From NCBI GenBank assembly GCA_949775045.1, contig OX459101.1:3504501-3568500 (forward strand): 64,000 nucleotides of DNA, in the 5' to 3' direction. Positions 58,201 through 64,000 of the stretch are shown one piece after another. The stretch is from Metridium senile. Its lineage: Eukaryota; Cnidaria; Anthozoa; Actiniaria; Metridiidae. The position numbers were made by a program, and so were the translations under genes. The number at the start of each line of letters is the position of its first letter. Position 1 is the stretch's first letter. A model generated the notes under the pieces. The model was not told the DNA's origin. It saw nothing but the letters and a program-made list of their open reading frames with translations, and ran no database searches.

Positions 58201-61200
58201 CAGGAGCTTCCACATCAGGAGGATGTCCTTTTTGTAACAGCAATTTGGCAGCTTTTGCAAAGTCTTTTCTAGCAGCAGTGTGGAGTGACCGGTAGCCTTT
58301 CTGTAACGCAACACAACAACAGTGACTAAGGGGCTGTTTATATGAAGGCGAGTTGTCCCTGCTAGCCGGGGTAACTCTATTGTTTTGAGTCCCCCTGGAA
58401 TACAAAACAAAAGAGTTATCCCGGCTAGATGGAACAACTCGCTTTCATAATAAGCCCCTTACAGCCTTTTTGTAACGCAACACAACAATAGTGACTTACA
58501 GCCTTTTTGTAACGCAACACATCATTAGTGACCTATAGCCTTTTTGTAACGCAACACATCATTAGTGACCTATAGCTTTGCTATAATGCAACACAACAAT
58601 AGTGACTTACAGCCTTTTTGTAACACAACACATCAATAAACTGATCTATAATGCAACGAAACGTTTGTCTGTAACGCAACATATCATAGTGACCTATAGC
58701 TTGTCTGTAATTCTTATTGTAATAAAATTTCATACCTTAGAATCACTGTGAAGAAGAATGGCTACTACTTTATCATGGCCTTGCTGTACAGCTACATCAA
58801 TTGGAGTAAAACCATCCTATAATATACACACCATCAGTCATATGAACATGTCCATTGGTTACTTAAAGAAATCATTGTATACCTATTGCTATTGGTTACT
58901 TAAAAAGAAATCATTGTATACCTATTGCTATTGGTTACTTAAAGAAATCATTGTATACCTATTGCTATTGGTTACTTAAAGAAATCATTGTATACCTATT
59001 GCTATGGGTTACTTAAAAAGAAATCATTGTATACCTCTGTTGTTATTTGTTACTTAAAGAAATCATTGTATACCTATTGCTATTGGTTACTTAAAAAGAA
59101 ATCATTGTATACCTCTATTGCTATTGGTTACTTAAAGAAATCATTGTATACCTCTATTGCTATTGGTTACTTAAAGAAATCATTGTATACCTCTATTGTT
59201 ATTGGTTACTTAAAGAAATCATTGTATACCTCTATTGCTATTGGTTACTTAAAGAAATCATTGTATACCTCTATTGCTATTGGTTACTTAAAGAAATAAT
59301 TGTATACCTCTATTGTTATTGGTTACTTAAAGAAATCATTGTATACCTCTATTGCTATTGGTTACTTAAAGAAATCATTGTATACCTCTATTGCTATTGG
59401 TTACTTAAAAAGAAATCATTGTATACCTCTATTGTTATTGGTTACTTAAGAGCCGTTCCACGTAAGCTTCGAGTAATTTCAGAAATGGTCCGATTCAACC
59501 CCACCTGAAACTTTGCATGGTGAAAGGTAGTCATGAGCAAGTAATCGTATGGGCATTATTTAGTCGTTTCATTTTAAAGCGGTCACGTGACATCCGTTCA
59601 AAGTTTGACCTATTTTCGGCCTAATTTTGCCGTCGGAATTTTCGAAAATGTGTAATGTTTGTAAATCTCGTGCGGCGTTTTCTCTGCATATTTTGTAATC
59701 AAATTTACACGGTTTATAGAACATCATTACAGCTTTTGAACAGTATGTTTTATTTTGATATAACTTATTATTTCATTTTTTTATGGATATTTGAAGTAAG
59801 AGCATTTTCGGGTGGTCGTGAAAACCGTAATTTTGGTACTTTTCATAATTATTTTTTTCATACAAGAGTTCTGATTTCCTAATAACTATTTATACCGAAA
59901 TGAAGAGGAATAGTTGTACTTCAACTCCAATGAAAAACATTTCTGGGCACTTTGCGTTTTGGCTACAAAATATCATCGTAAAATGCAAGAAATATCAAAA
60001 TCAACAAAATCGATGGACAGTATATACATCCACATTACATTGGTTTTAAATCATAAAACATACATTAACTGGTTCAAAAGTAATATTAGAATGTAATAAA
60101 ACGCAAATGCATCGATGAAAAGATCATTTTTCCAGAAAATTTGAATGTAAACACTATTTTATCATATATGCAAATTTGCATTTCACAGCGAGGTCACTCG
60201 CTTACTCACCTCCACTCCCACGGGATATGGTGGATTGTCGAAAAGCTTCGATTTTGCCAATATAATCACCAAGAAAAATAGCTTTTGATTACAATTCAAT
60301 TTCAATTTAATAAACATGGAAAACTAGCCTTTGAAATCTTGAATATTAAGGGACAATGTAAGCAGTGACCATTACTTTTCTATGCATGTGTTGTAGATTT
60401 CATCAGTCTTACATCGTGATTATTCGCTGTAAATCACTGGTGTATATCTATAATCACATATCCACGATTATTTTTACTGCGACTTTCACAAACATGCAAA
60501 CTCCAAGGCTCAAATACTGAACTCGTTTTTGTAGTTTTCGCTTCCGTCAATCAAACGCCTGATATTTCCCGACTGCTTTCCGAAGTATCGACATTCAATA
60601 TGGCCGAGTTTAAAAGTTGAAGAATCCTCAGAGGAAATAAAAGCCGTGAAACTCCTACATTTAGAGGAGACTTTAATCGTCGATGAAGAGGGAGAGCAAG
60701 TAAGTATCACAATTCTTCTAAGTGAGTGGAATGTCTAAAACAAACGTGTTCGATCATTGCTTTTGTAATGGAATTTACACTTCACTTCAATCGAACTTCA
60801 AACGATTTGAGTCTCCTCTAAATATTTTCGTTTCGCAGCTATTATTTCCTCTAAAAAAGTCTTCAAAACCGTCGCAAAATCTTTCAAATTCCACCATATT
60901 AAATGTCGTTACTACGGAAAGCATCCGGGAAATGTCGGAAGTTTGATTGACTGAAGCGAAAACTCATAAAACGAGTTCGGTATTTTAGCGTTGGAGTTCG
61001 CATGTTTGTGAAAATTGCAGTAATTGAAGTTTTATAAGTTATTTAAAAAAATGTTTGCTTGTGATTGTGCATGGTCTATGAACATTTCTAATAAAAACTT
61101 CAGGATTTGCATAAATTCCGCTTTTGAGCCTCAAGTTTTAAGATTATTTTGTTTTAAACTTTTAAAACTTATCTGAATCAGCCTCATTTCTTTTAGGTGT

Positions 61201-63168
61201 AAAGTTGTTATACAGTTTTTCCACATTTTATGCGGTTTTCTATTGATTAAAAAATTAGTATAGAAAGCTCCCTATCCCGGTTAGGGTAACAATCCCGGTT
61301 AGAGTAACAATTTTGTCCACAAGTATCTGATCATGCTCAGGTGTGAAACACGGGCCGCAGTCAGGATATCCCCTATTTTACTAAAACTGCAGGTCGTGCA
61401 CATCTTCACATTTACCGCTATTTTGTACTTATTTGTCTTTTTAACTGGACATAAAATGCACGACCAGTGGACGCATTCTATGATTTGGTTCAATTTCAAA
61501 GATTGACAATTATAATTCCATGCCGACATAAACATCAGATTAAGCACATCGAAGGATGTAAAGAATATCTAACATAAACCGAACTACGTTGTTTTACAAA
61601 TTCATTTTTAATTGTACGATTTTTTTTTTTTCAAAAGTTGCACCTCTGAGTTACAGGTCGACTTCTTACACATTAGCGGTAAGTGTCATTTACATCAAAT
61701 CAGATCGGTATTTATGCAAATCCTGAAGCTTTTATTAGAAATGTTCGTAGACCATGCACAATCACAAGCAAACATTTTTTTAAATAACTTATCAAACTTC
61801 AATTAAAAATAATCGAGGATATGTGATTATAGATATACACCAGTGATTTACAGCGAATAATCACGATGTAAGACTGATGAAATCTACAACACATAGAAAA
61901 GTAATGGTCACTGCTTACATTATCCCTTAATATTCAAGATTTCAAAGGCTAGTTTTCCATGTTTATTAAATTGAAATTGAATTGTAATCAAAAGCTATTT
62001 TTCTTGGTGATTATATTGGCAAAATCGAAGTTTTTCGACAATCCACCATATCCCGTGGGAGTGGAGGTGAGTAAGCGAGTGACCTCGCTGTGAAATGCAA
62101 ATTTGCATATATGATAAAATAGTGTTTACATTCAAATTTTCTGGAAAAATGATCTTTTCATCGATGCATTTGCGTTTTATTACATTCTAATATTACTTTT
62201 GAACCAGTTTATGATTTAAAACCAATGTAATGTGGATGTATATACTGTCCATCGATTTTGTTGATTTTGATATTTCTTGCATTTTACGATGATATTTTGA
62301 AGCCAAAACGCAAAGTGCCCAGAAATGTTTTTCATTGGAGTTGAAGTACAACTATTCCTCTTCATTTCGGTATAAATAGTTATTAGGAAATCAGAACTCT
62401 TGTATGAAAAAAATAATTATGAAAAGTACCAAAATTACGGTTTTCACGACCACCCGAAAATGCTCTTACTTCAAATATCCATAAAAAAATGAAATAATAA
62501 GTTATATCAAAATAAAACATACTGTTCAAAAGCTGTAATGATGTTCTATAAACCGTGTAAATTTGATTACAAAATATGCAGAGAAAACGCCGCACGAGAT
62601 TTACAAACATTACACATTTTCGAAAATTCCGATGGCAAAATTAGGCCGAAAATAGGTCAAACTTTGAACGGATGTCACGTGACCGCTTTAAAATGAAACG
62701 ACTAAATAATGCCCATACGATTACTTGCTCATGACTACCTTTCACCATGCAAAGTTTCAGGTGGGGTTGTATCGGACCATTTCTGAAATTACTCGAAGCT
62801 TACGTGGAACGGCTCTTAAAGAAATTATTGTATACCTCTGTTGTTATTGGTTACTTAAAGAAATCATTGTATACCTCTATTGCTATTGGTTACTTAAAGA
62901 AATCATTGTATACCTCTATTGCTATTGGTTACTTAAAGAAATCATTGTATACCTCTATTGCTATTGGTTACTTAAAGAAATCATTGTATACCTCTATTGC
63001 TATTGGTTACTTAAAGAAATAATTGTATACCTCTATTGCTATTGGTTACTTAAAGAAATAATTGTATACCTCTGTTGTTACTTGTTGATTGCCGTCATGA
63101 TTTAGTAAGACTTTCACAACATCAGTGTGTCCTTCTTGTGCAGCCATGTACAGCGGTGTGAAACCATT
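40226..63168 (-). CDS. ANK: Ankyrin (canonical, ANK1/2/3-type), 29 exons, 5' end outside window
   Basis: Ankyrins link membrane proteins to spectrin. The window holds 1538 residues in 29 exons, all in phase, running from ANK repeat 4 through the stop codon at 40228-40226. The order is 21 ANK repeats, linker, ZU5, ZU5, UPA, death domain and a C-terminal acidic tail. The match to vertebrate ankyrins is direct: [21 protein letters not shown] (containing the DAR of the spectrin-binding ZU5), [45 protein letters not shown]. There is no giant exon of the kind seen in vertebrate neuronal isoforms. The missing part is the N-terminus and repeats 1-3, beyond 63180. Exon lists are in the domain entries that follow. 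Introns hold most of the minisatellites and transposons of this half of the window. Confidence 0.97.
40870..41302. mobile_element. 433-bp Tc1/mariner-type MITE with TA duplication
   Basis: CAGTAAAAACCCGCATATAA at 40870 is mirrored at 41302, and TA sits directly outside both ends. Internal AAGAACCACTTTAGCCT copies recur. It lies in the last ankyrin intron. Confidence 0.88.
41675..41861. mobile_element. 187-bp pogo/Tigger-type MITE with TA duplication
   Basis: CAGTGGAACCCCGTTAATCC is mirrored by AGGCGGGGTTTCACTG, flanked by TA. Internal GGCCGTATTAACGGG motifs are typical of this widespread animal MITE type. Confidence 0.88.
41976..42140 (-). repeat. Tandem copies of the death-domain exon's 3' splice site
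   Basis: The acceptor and exon start (CTTCTAG|ATTCACTGCTATCCC) recur twice upstream on the minus strand as TTCTAGACTCGCTACTGTCC with CACGGGGAG. The unit is about 72 bp. Each copy keeps a TCTAG acceptor-like end. Confidence 0.8.
42158..42307. repeat. Second copy of the 39587 interspersed repeat
   Basis: It shares GTTTACTCAGGCTA, GTCATGTGTAAT and ATAGATAGAAAAGGTAAACC with 39587-39735, and lies in the ankyrin intron before the death-domain exon. Confidence 0.6.
42308..42405 (-). mobile_element. 3' tail of the GTGGCATGAGTGGCC SINE family
   Basis: The minus strand reads GAGCAGAGTTGTGTGTTGTA then TAGTGAGTGTGAGTGAACCT and CACGGAAAAGCC. This is the same tail as the SINE at 52302-52556. Confidence 0.65.
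42837..43158. mobile_element. 322-bp inverted-repeat element, CAGGGTTCGTGCT ends
   Basis: CAGGGTTCGTGCT at 42837 is mirrored by AGCACGAACCCTG at 43158, with TATAT outside both ends. The interior carries repeated AAGGAGTTTTCAAG blocks. It is a relative of 50810-51080. Confidence 0.8.
43192..44130 (-). other. ANK: Ankyrin UPA domain exons
   Basis: Exons 44130-43899 and 43428-43192 encode [88 protein letters not shown] and [14 protein letters not shown]. This is the UPA module that packs against the two ZU5 domains. Confidence 0.95.
43768..43882. repeat. Imperfect hairpin in ankyrin intron
   Basis: TTTCTGCGAGCTCAGACATT-TCAACGGCTTG is mirrored by CTAGCCGTTGGAATGTCTGA-GTTCGCAGAAAG. It ends about 17 nt from the UPA exon donor (43899). 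Confidence 0.7.
44219..44481. mobile_element. Hammerhead-family insertion with 16-bp target duplication
   Basis: AATACAAATGAAGGTA occurs at 44219-44234 and 44466-44481. Between the two lies a head-to-head arrangement of the family: an inverted tail, then two direct tails (TTTACGGTGTTACAAATTTC, AACACCGACGCAGCC). The ribozyme-like core itself is absent. The long duplication fits a retroelement-type insertion. Confidence 0.82.
45103..45784. repeat. 43-bp minisatellite, about 16 copies
   Basis: The unit contains CTCTACCCTGAGGGGTGGGG and TGAGAGAGAAAGTGGACATT. Variants (GATAGTGG, GGGATGAG) are interleaved. The array ends 30 nt from the ZU5-2 exon donor at 45815 and is strongly strand-asymmetric (G-rich on plus). 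Confidence 0.93.
47190..47535 (-). mobile_element. Penelope-like element 3' fragment
   Basis: The minus strand encodes [21 protein letters not shown] before a stop, the typical C-terminus of the Penelope GIY-YIG domain. Downstream (47241-47211) is a perfect 7-bp stem GACGCTA / TAGCGTC followed by GAAACGTC. Upstream sequence is degenerate. It lies in the ankyrin intron between the linker and ZU5-1 exons. Confidence 0.65.
47551..47620. repeat. AATC/AATT/AAAT microsatellite
   Basis: (CAAT)n passes into (TAAT)n and (AAAT)n, next to the linker exon donor (47652). Confidence 0.9.
47885..49696. other. Large ankyrin intron; no gene recognised
   Basis: Between the linker exon and the last ANK-repeat exon. 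AT-rich, with no exon-like frame or clear transposon end seen beyond short low-complexity runs. Confidence 0.45.
50810..51080. mobile_element. 271-bp relative of the CAGGGTTCGTGCT element
   Basis: The ends CAGGGTTTGTGGTGATGTCA and AGGAGTAGCACCAACTCTG, and the internal AAGGAGTTTTCAAGG blocks, match 42837-43158 with more divergence. Confidence 0.7.
51257..51660. mobile_element. 404-bp inverted-repeat element, AATAGAGTACTCAAGTG ends
   Basis: AATAGAGTACTCAAGTG at 51257 is mirrored by CACTTGAGTACTCTATT at 51660. The arms extend inward with mismatches (AAAAGACGTTCA / GAACGTCTTTT). It lies between ankyrin repeats 19 and 20. Confidence 0.75.
51960..52110. repeat. Degenerate GAATGGATGAAT/AAAGG tandem repeat
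   Basis: Short-period units of AATGAATGGATGAATAAAGG in the intron between ankyrin repeats 17 and 18. Confidence 0.8.
52302..52556 (+). mobile_element. Full-length tRNA-derived SINE
   Basis: The head has A box TGGCCTAGCAGT and B box GGGTTCAATTCTC spaced as in a tRNA. The body is TGATGTGTGTTCTCTCTCAT and the tail GTGAGCATGGGCGAAGCTCA-CGGAAGAGC, followed by an AT-rich end. Relatives are at 56290-57229 and 42308-42405. Confidence 0.82.
52903..53998. repeat. About 57-bp minisatellite, about 19 copies
   Basis: The unit contains CAATTAGTTTTAGTAATAAT, ACACTTAGATTTAAATATAT and (CAGA)n. The array starts about 10 nt from the ankyrin repeat 15 acceptor (52892). On the transcribed strand each unit carries TTACTAAAACTAAT, which resembles a branch-point region. 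Confidence 0.93.
55205..55640. repeat. About 95-bp minisatellite
   Basis: About four copies of a unit containing ATATCAATGATGATACAGTA, CCATTATAACGATGATGAAT and AACAATGGCATTATTACAAC. It starts close to the ankyrin repeat 11 acceptor. Confidence 0.88.
55641..56125. repeat. GAT-rich compound microsatellite
   Basis: Long (GAT)n tracts interrupted by ACTATTAT, running up to about 15 nt from the ankyrin repeat 10 donor (56141). Confidence 0.95.
56362..56921. mobile_element. 560-bp element with 24-bp TIR, possible captured gene start
   Basis: CAGGGATTCTGGCATTATGC at 56362 is mirrored at 56921, and TATATT is duplicated on both sides. The interior near 56683-56735 reads CCAAGATGGCGGAACG and opens a short frame ([14 protein letters not shown]) followed by GGTAATAG. 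An AAGATGGCGG start context is typical of animal gene promoters (YY1-like), so a host 5' exon may have been captured. Confidence 0.75.
56943..57053. mobile_element. 111-bp GGGCCAGTTGTTCAAAGC MITE
   Basis: GGGCCCAGTTGTTCAAAGCC is mirrored by GCTTTGAACAACTGGCCCC. The AACCC/GGGTT internal repeats extend the arms to about 50 bp. Confidence 0.85.
57391..57610 (-). mobile_element. Hammerhead-family insertion with 17-bp target duplication
   Basis: GTTCTATATATAAATGG at 57391-57407 is repeated with one change at 57594-57610. The enclosed copy runs from TAAACTAGTAAACGCTGCG through TAATATAATGAAATTTG to the core on the minus strand 57550-57521 (CCGACGGAGGGCTAAAGCTT then GAAACGTCAG). Confidence 0.82.
57965..58190. 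repeat. Polypurine GGAAAGAAAG tract
   Basis: About 220 nt almost free of pyrimidines on the plus strand, between ankyrin repeats 6 and 7. On the transcribed strand it is a long polypyrimidine tract downstream of a donor. Confidence 0.92.
58301..58700 (-). repeat. Tandem copies of the ankyrin repeat-6 3' splice site
   Basis: The true acceptor reads GTGTTGCGTTACAG|AAAGGCT. About seven upstream units of about 38-40 bp keep GTGTTGCGTTACA. In most the AG is AA (GCGTTACAAAAAGGCT); one near 58664-58680 keeps TTACAGACAAACG. The first unit is separated from the rest by a small inverted repeat (AAGGGGCTGTTTAT / ATAATAAGCCCCTT). Confidence 0.8.
58850..59445. repeat. 39-bp minisatellite, left part of a split array
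   Basis: The unit is GGTTACTTAAAGAAATCATT-GTATACCTCTATTGCTATT. The same unit continues at 62820-63080, on the other side of the 59450-62815 fold-back element, so the element interrupted one array. Confidence 0.93.
59450..62815. mobile_element. 3.37-kb fold-back element with TTAA target duplication
   Basis: GAGCCGTTCCACGTAAGCTT at 59450 is mirrored exactly at 62815, and TTAA stands directly outside both ends. Outer arms of about 1 kb (59450-60478 and 61808-62815) differ at very few positions. Inside are two further adjacent palindromes centred near 60750 and 61413. Each outer arm has the same 75-codon hydrophobic open frame, and no transposase is recognised. TTAA duplication is characteristic of piggyBac-type integration. 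Confidence 0.9.
60602..60699 (+). other. Exon-like segment inside the fold-back element
   Basis: An open stretch [29 protein letters not shown] ends at a consensus donor, GAGCAA|GTAAGT. It has an acidic, protein-like composition and could be a captured host exon. A diverged mirrored copy lies at about 60780-60905. No family is recognised. Confidence 0.25.
62820..63081. repeat. 39-bp minisatellite, right part, starting at ankyrin repeat-4 donor
   Basis: On the transcribed strand the first unit begins at the donor itself (CAACAA|GTAACAACAGAGG). Each following unit repeats TTTAA|GTAACC-AATAGCAATAGAGG, so a donor-like AAGTAAC recurs every 39 nt. Confidence 0.92.
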
Positions 63169-63219
63169 CTAAAGCAACAAGTATATTTCCATTAACAATC
63201 AACACTACAAAAAACAAAT

Positions 63220-63835
63220 ACAGTTTCTCTCATAAGCGACCAGCCTCAAACCAGAAGAAAGTGGTGGCTTAGGGAGATTTTCAATGAGAACCTTAACACA
63301 GGAAGCCCAAACCATGAGAATCTTAATACAAGAAGCCCAAACCATGAGAACCCTATCACATGCAGCCCAAACCATGAGAACCCTGTCACATGGAGCCCAA
63401 ACCATGCATACTTTGTAACATGTCTGGACACATGCCCATAATTGTCAACAAATTTCAAAATAACTGTATCTTAACTCTTAACTTTGTTTGGCATATTTTT
63501 TTTCCGCCATGGTATCTCCAAAGATGTTTTAGGTATTTTTGCACAAAAGGCAACATTCCAATGACTATGGATGGTCGTTTATGAGAAGAAAAACAATGAA
63601 AAAGTCCAAAATTTGAACCTTAAAGGTGGTCGCAGTCGCTTACTCTATAGGAAACAAAACAGGAAATTGAAATAGTGGTCGCTTACAGGAGATAGTTGCT
63701 TATGGGAGATAGTCGCTTATGAGAGAAATTTATTACAGAGTTTATATAGGAAACAAAACGGGAAATTGAAATAGTGGTCTCTTACGGGAGATGGTTGCTT
63801 ATGGGAGTGGTCGTTCAGAGAGAGTCAAATGTAAT
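63220..63835. repeat. Repeat block with GTCGCTTA motifs and a 31-bp tandem
   Basis: TTTCTCTCATAAGCGAC near 63222 is mirrored by GTCGCTTATGAGAGAAA near 63712. 63285-63415 holds four copies of a unit with CAAACCATGAGAACC-CTGTCACATG. GGTCGCTTACAGGAGAT variants fill 63625-63815. No ankyrin exon is seen from here to the window edge. Confidence 0.7.
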
Positions 63836-64000
63836 ACATTAAATACTATCGAAATCACTAGACTGGTAAAATGCTCGTTTGAAATTCTGTCTCGTTTTTA
63901 TACCGTTTGATCGCTTCTGGCCAAGAACTTTGCTCAAAATTGGCTTTGTGGTACAAATAAATACACCCCAAGGCCAAATTTTCAACAACATTTAACACTC
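63836..64000. other. Window end, presumed ankyrin intron
   Basis: Nothing recognisable. Exons for ankyrin repeats 1-3 and the N-terminus must lie further right. Confidence 0.4.

Larger units (their letters stand above)
49697..63168 (-). other. ANK: Ankyrin repeats 4-24: one 99-nt exon per repeat
   Basis: Exons, 5' to 3': 63168-63082, 58816-58736, 58300-58202, 57930-57832, 57739-57638, 57356-57258, 56239-56141, 55194-55096, 54699-54601, 54370-54272, 54184-54086, 52892-52794, 52699-52601, 52250-52152, 51942-51844, 51776-51678, 51210-51112, 50683-50387 (three repeats fused, 297 nt) and 49904-49697 (repeat 24 plus acidic linker [14 protein letters not shown]). Fourteen exons are exactly 99 nt, phase 0 on both sides, each one 33-residue repeat starting at xGxTPLH. 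Exceptions are repeat 4 (87), repeat 5 (81) and repeat 8 (102). All keep frame and fit the order of vertebrate repeats by sequence (repeat 5 [14 protein letters not shown], repeat 18 [14 protein letters not shown]). Confidence 0.95.

Noticed and set aside
58988..59299. 103-codon ORF with [13 protein letters not shown] repeats
   Set aside because: It is a translation of the 39-bp minisatellite; period 39 keeps frame by chance.
59655..62610. Two identical 75-codon ORFs on opposite strands
   Set aside because: They are the same arm sequence of the fold-back element. Hydrophobic composition is typical of AT-rich chance frames, and there is no start context or family.

Overview
This is a 64 kb stretch of AT-rich animal genomic DNA. 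The genes are intron-rich with GT-AG splice sites, and the gene content is metazoan: a CCT1 chaperonin subunit, a GTSF1-type piRNA factor, a canonical ankyrin with death domain, and a rhodopsin-class GPCR. A single-exon divergent GPCR, one exon per ankyrin repeat, and very many MITEs, Penelope-like fragments and tRNA-derived SINEs suggest a non-bilaterian marine animal, most likely a cnidarian. That placement is inference. All exon boundaries were read by eye from splice consensus, reading-frame phase and remembered family sequences; no program was run.

Layout. (1) 1-253: start of an unrecognised minus-strand gene that leaves the window. (2) 1544-7195, minus: a five-exon gene for a small type I membrane protein whose roughly 540-residue cytoplasmic tail carries about eleven Yxx[V/I/L] motifs and proline-rich stretches. 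It resembles an inhibitory receptor or transmembrane adaptor and was not recognised as a known family. (3) 7715-15396, plus: complete ten-exon CCT1/TCP1-alpha gene, head-to-head with gene 2 across about 520 bp holding a palindromic CCCACAATGC promoter motif. (4) 16804-20917, plus: seven-exon GTSF1-like gene with two CHHC zinc fingers, a disordered tail of ten 18-residue repeats and a GRGRGRAW C-terminus. (5) 21-38 kb: mobile-element territory with a two-exon Merlin/ISXO2-type transposase gene missing its 3' end (25128-25657), an array of TGACGTCA sites, and several long palindromes. (6) 38187-39077, plus: intronless class A GPCR. (7) 40226-63168, minus: 29 exons of the canonical ankyrin gene, covering ANK repeats 4 to 24, two ZU5 domains, UPA, death domain and an acidic tail; the first exons lie beyond the right edge.

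The protein genes are housekeeping or cell-type functions with no obvious shared pathway. The stronger theme is the repeat biology. Nearly every large intron contains a minisatellite, and at least six of these start exactly at, or within about 10 nt of, a splice site and re-copy it. Inverted-repeat elements range from 70 bp to a 3.4 kb fold-back at 59450-62815 with a TTAA target duplication and near-identical 1 kb arms. A dispersed family with a hammerhead-like core (GACGA...GCTCGAAACGTC) occurs at least seven times, two copies with 16-17 bp target duplications.
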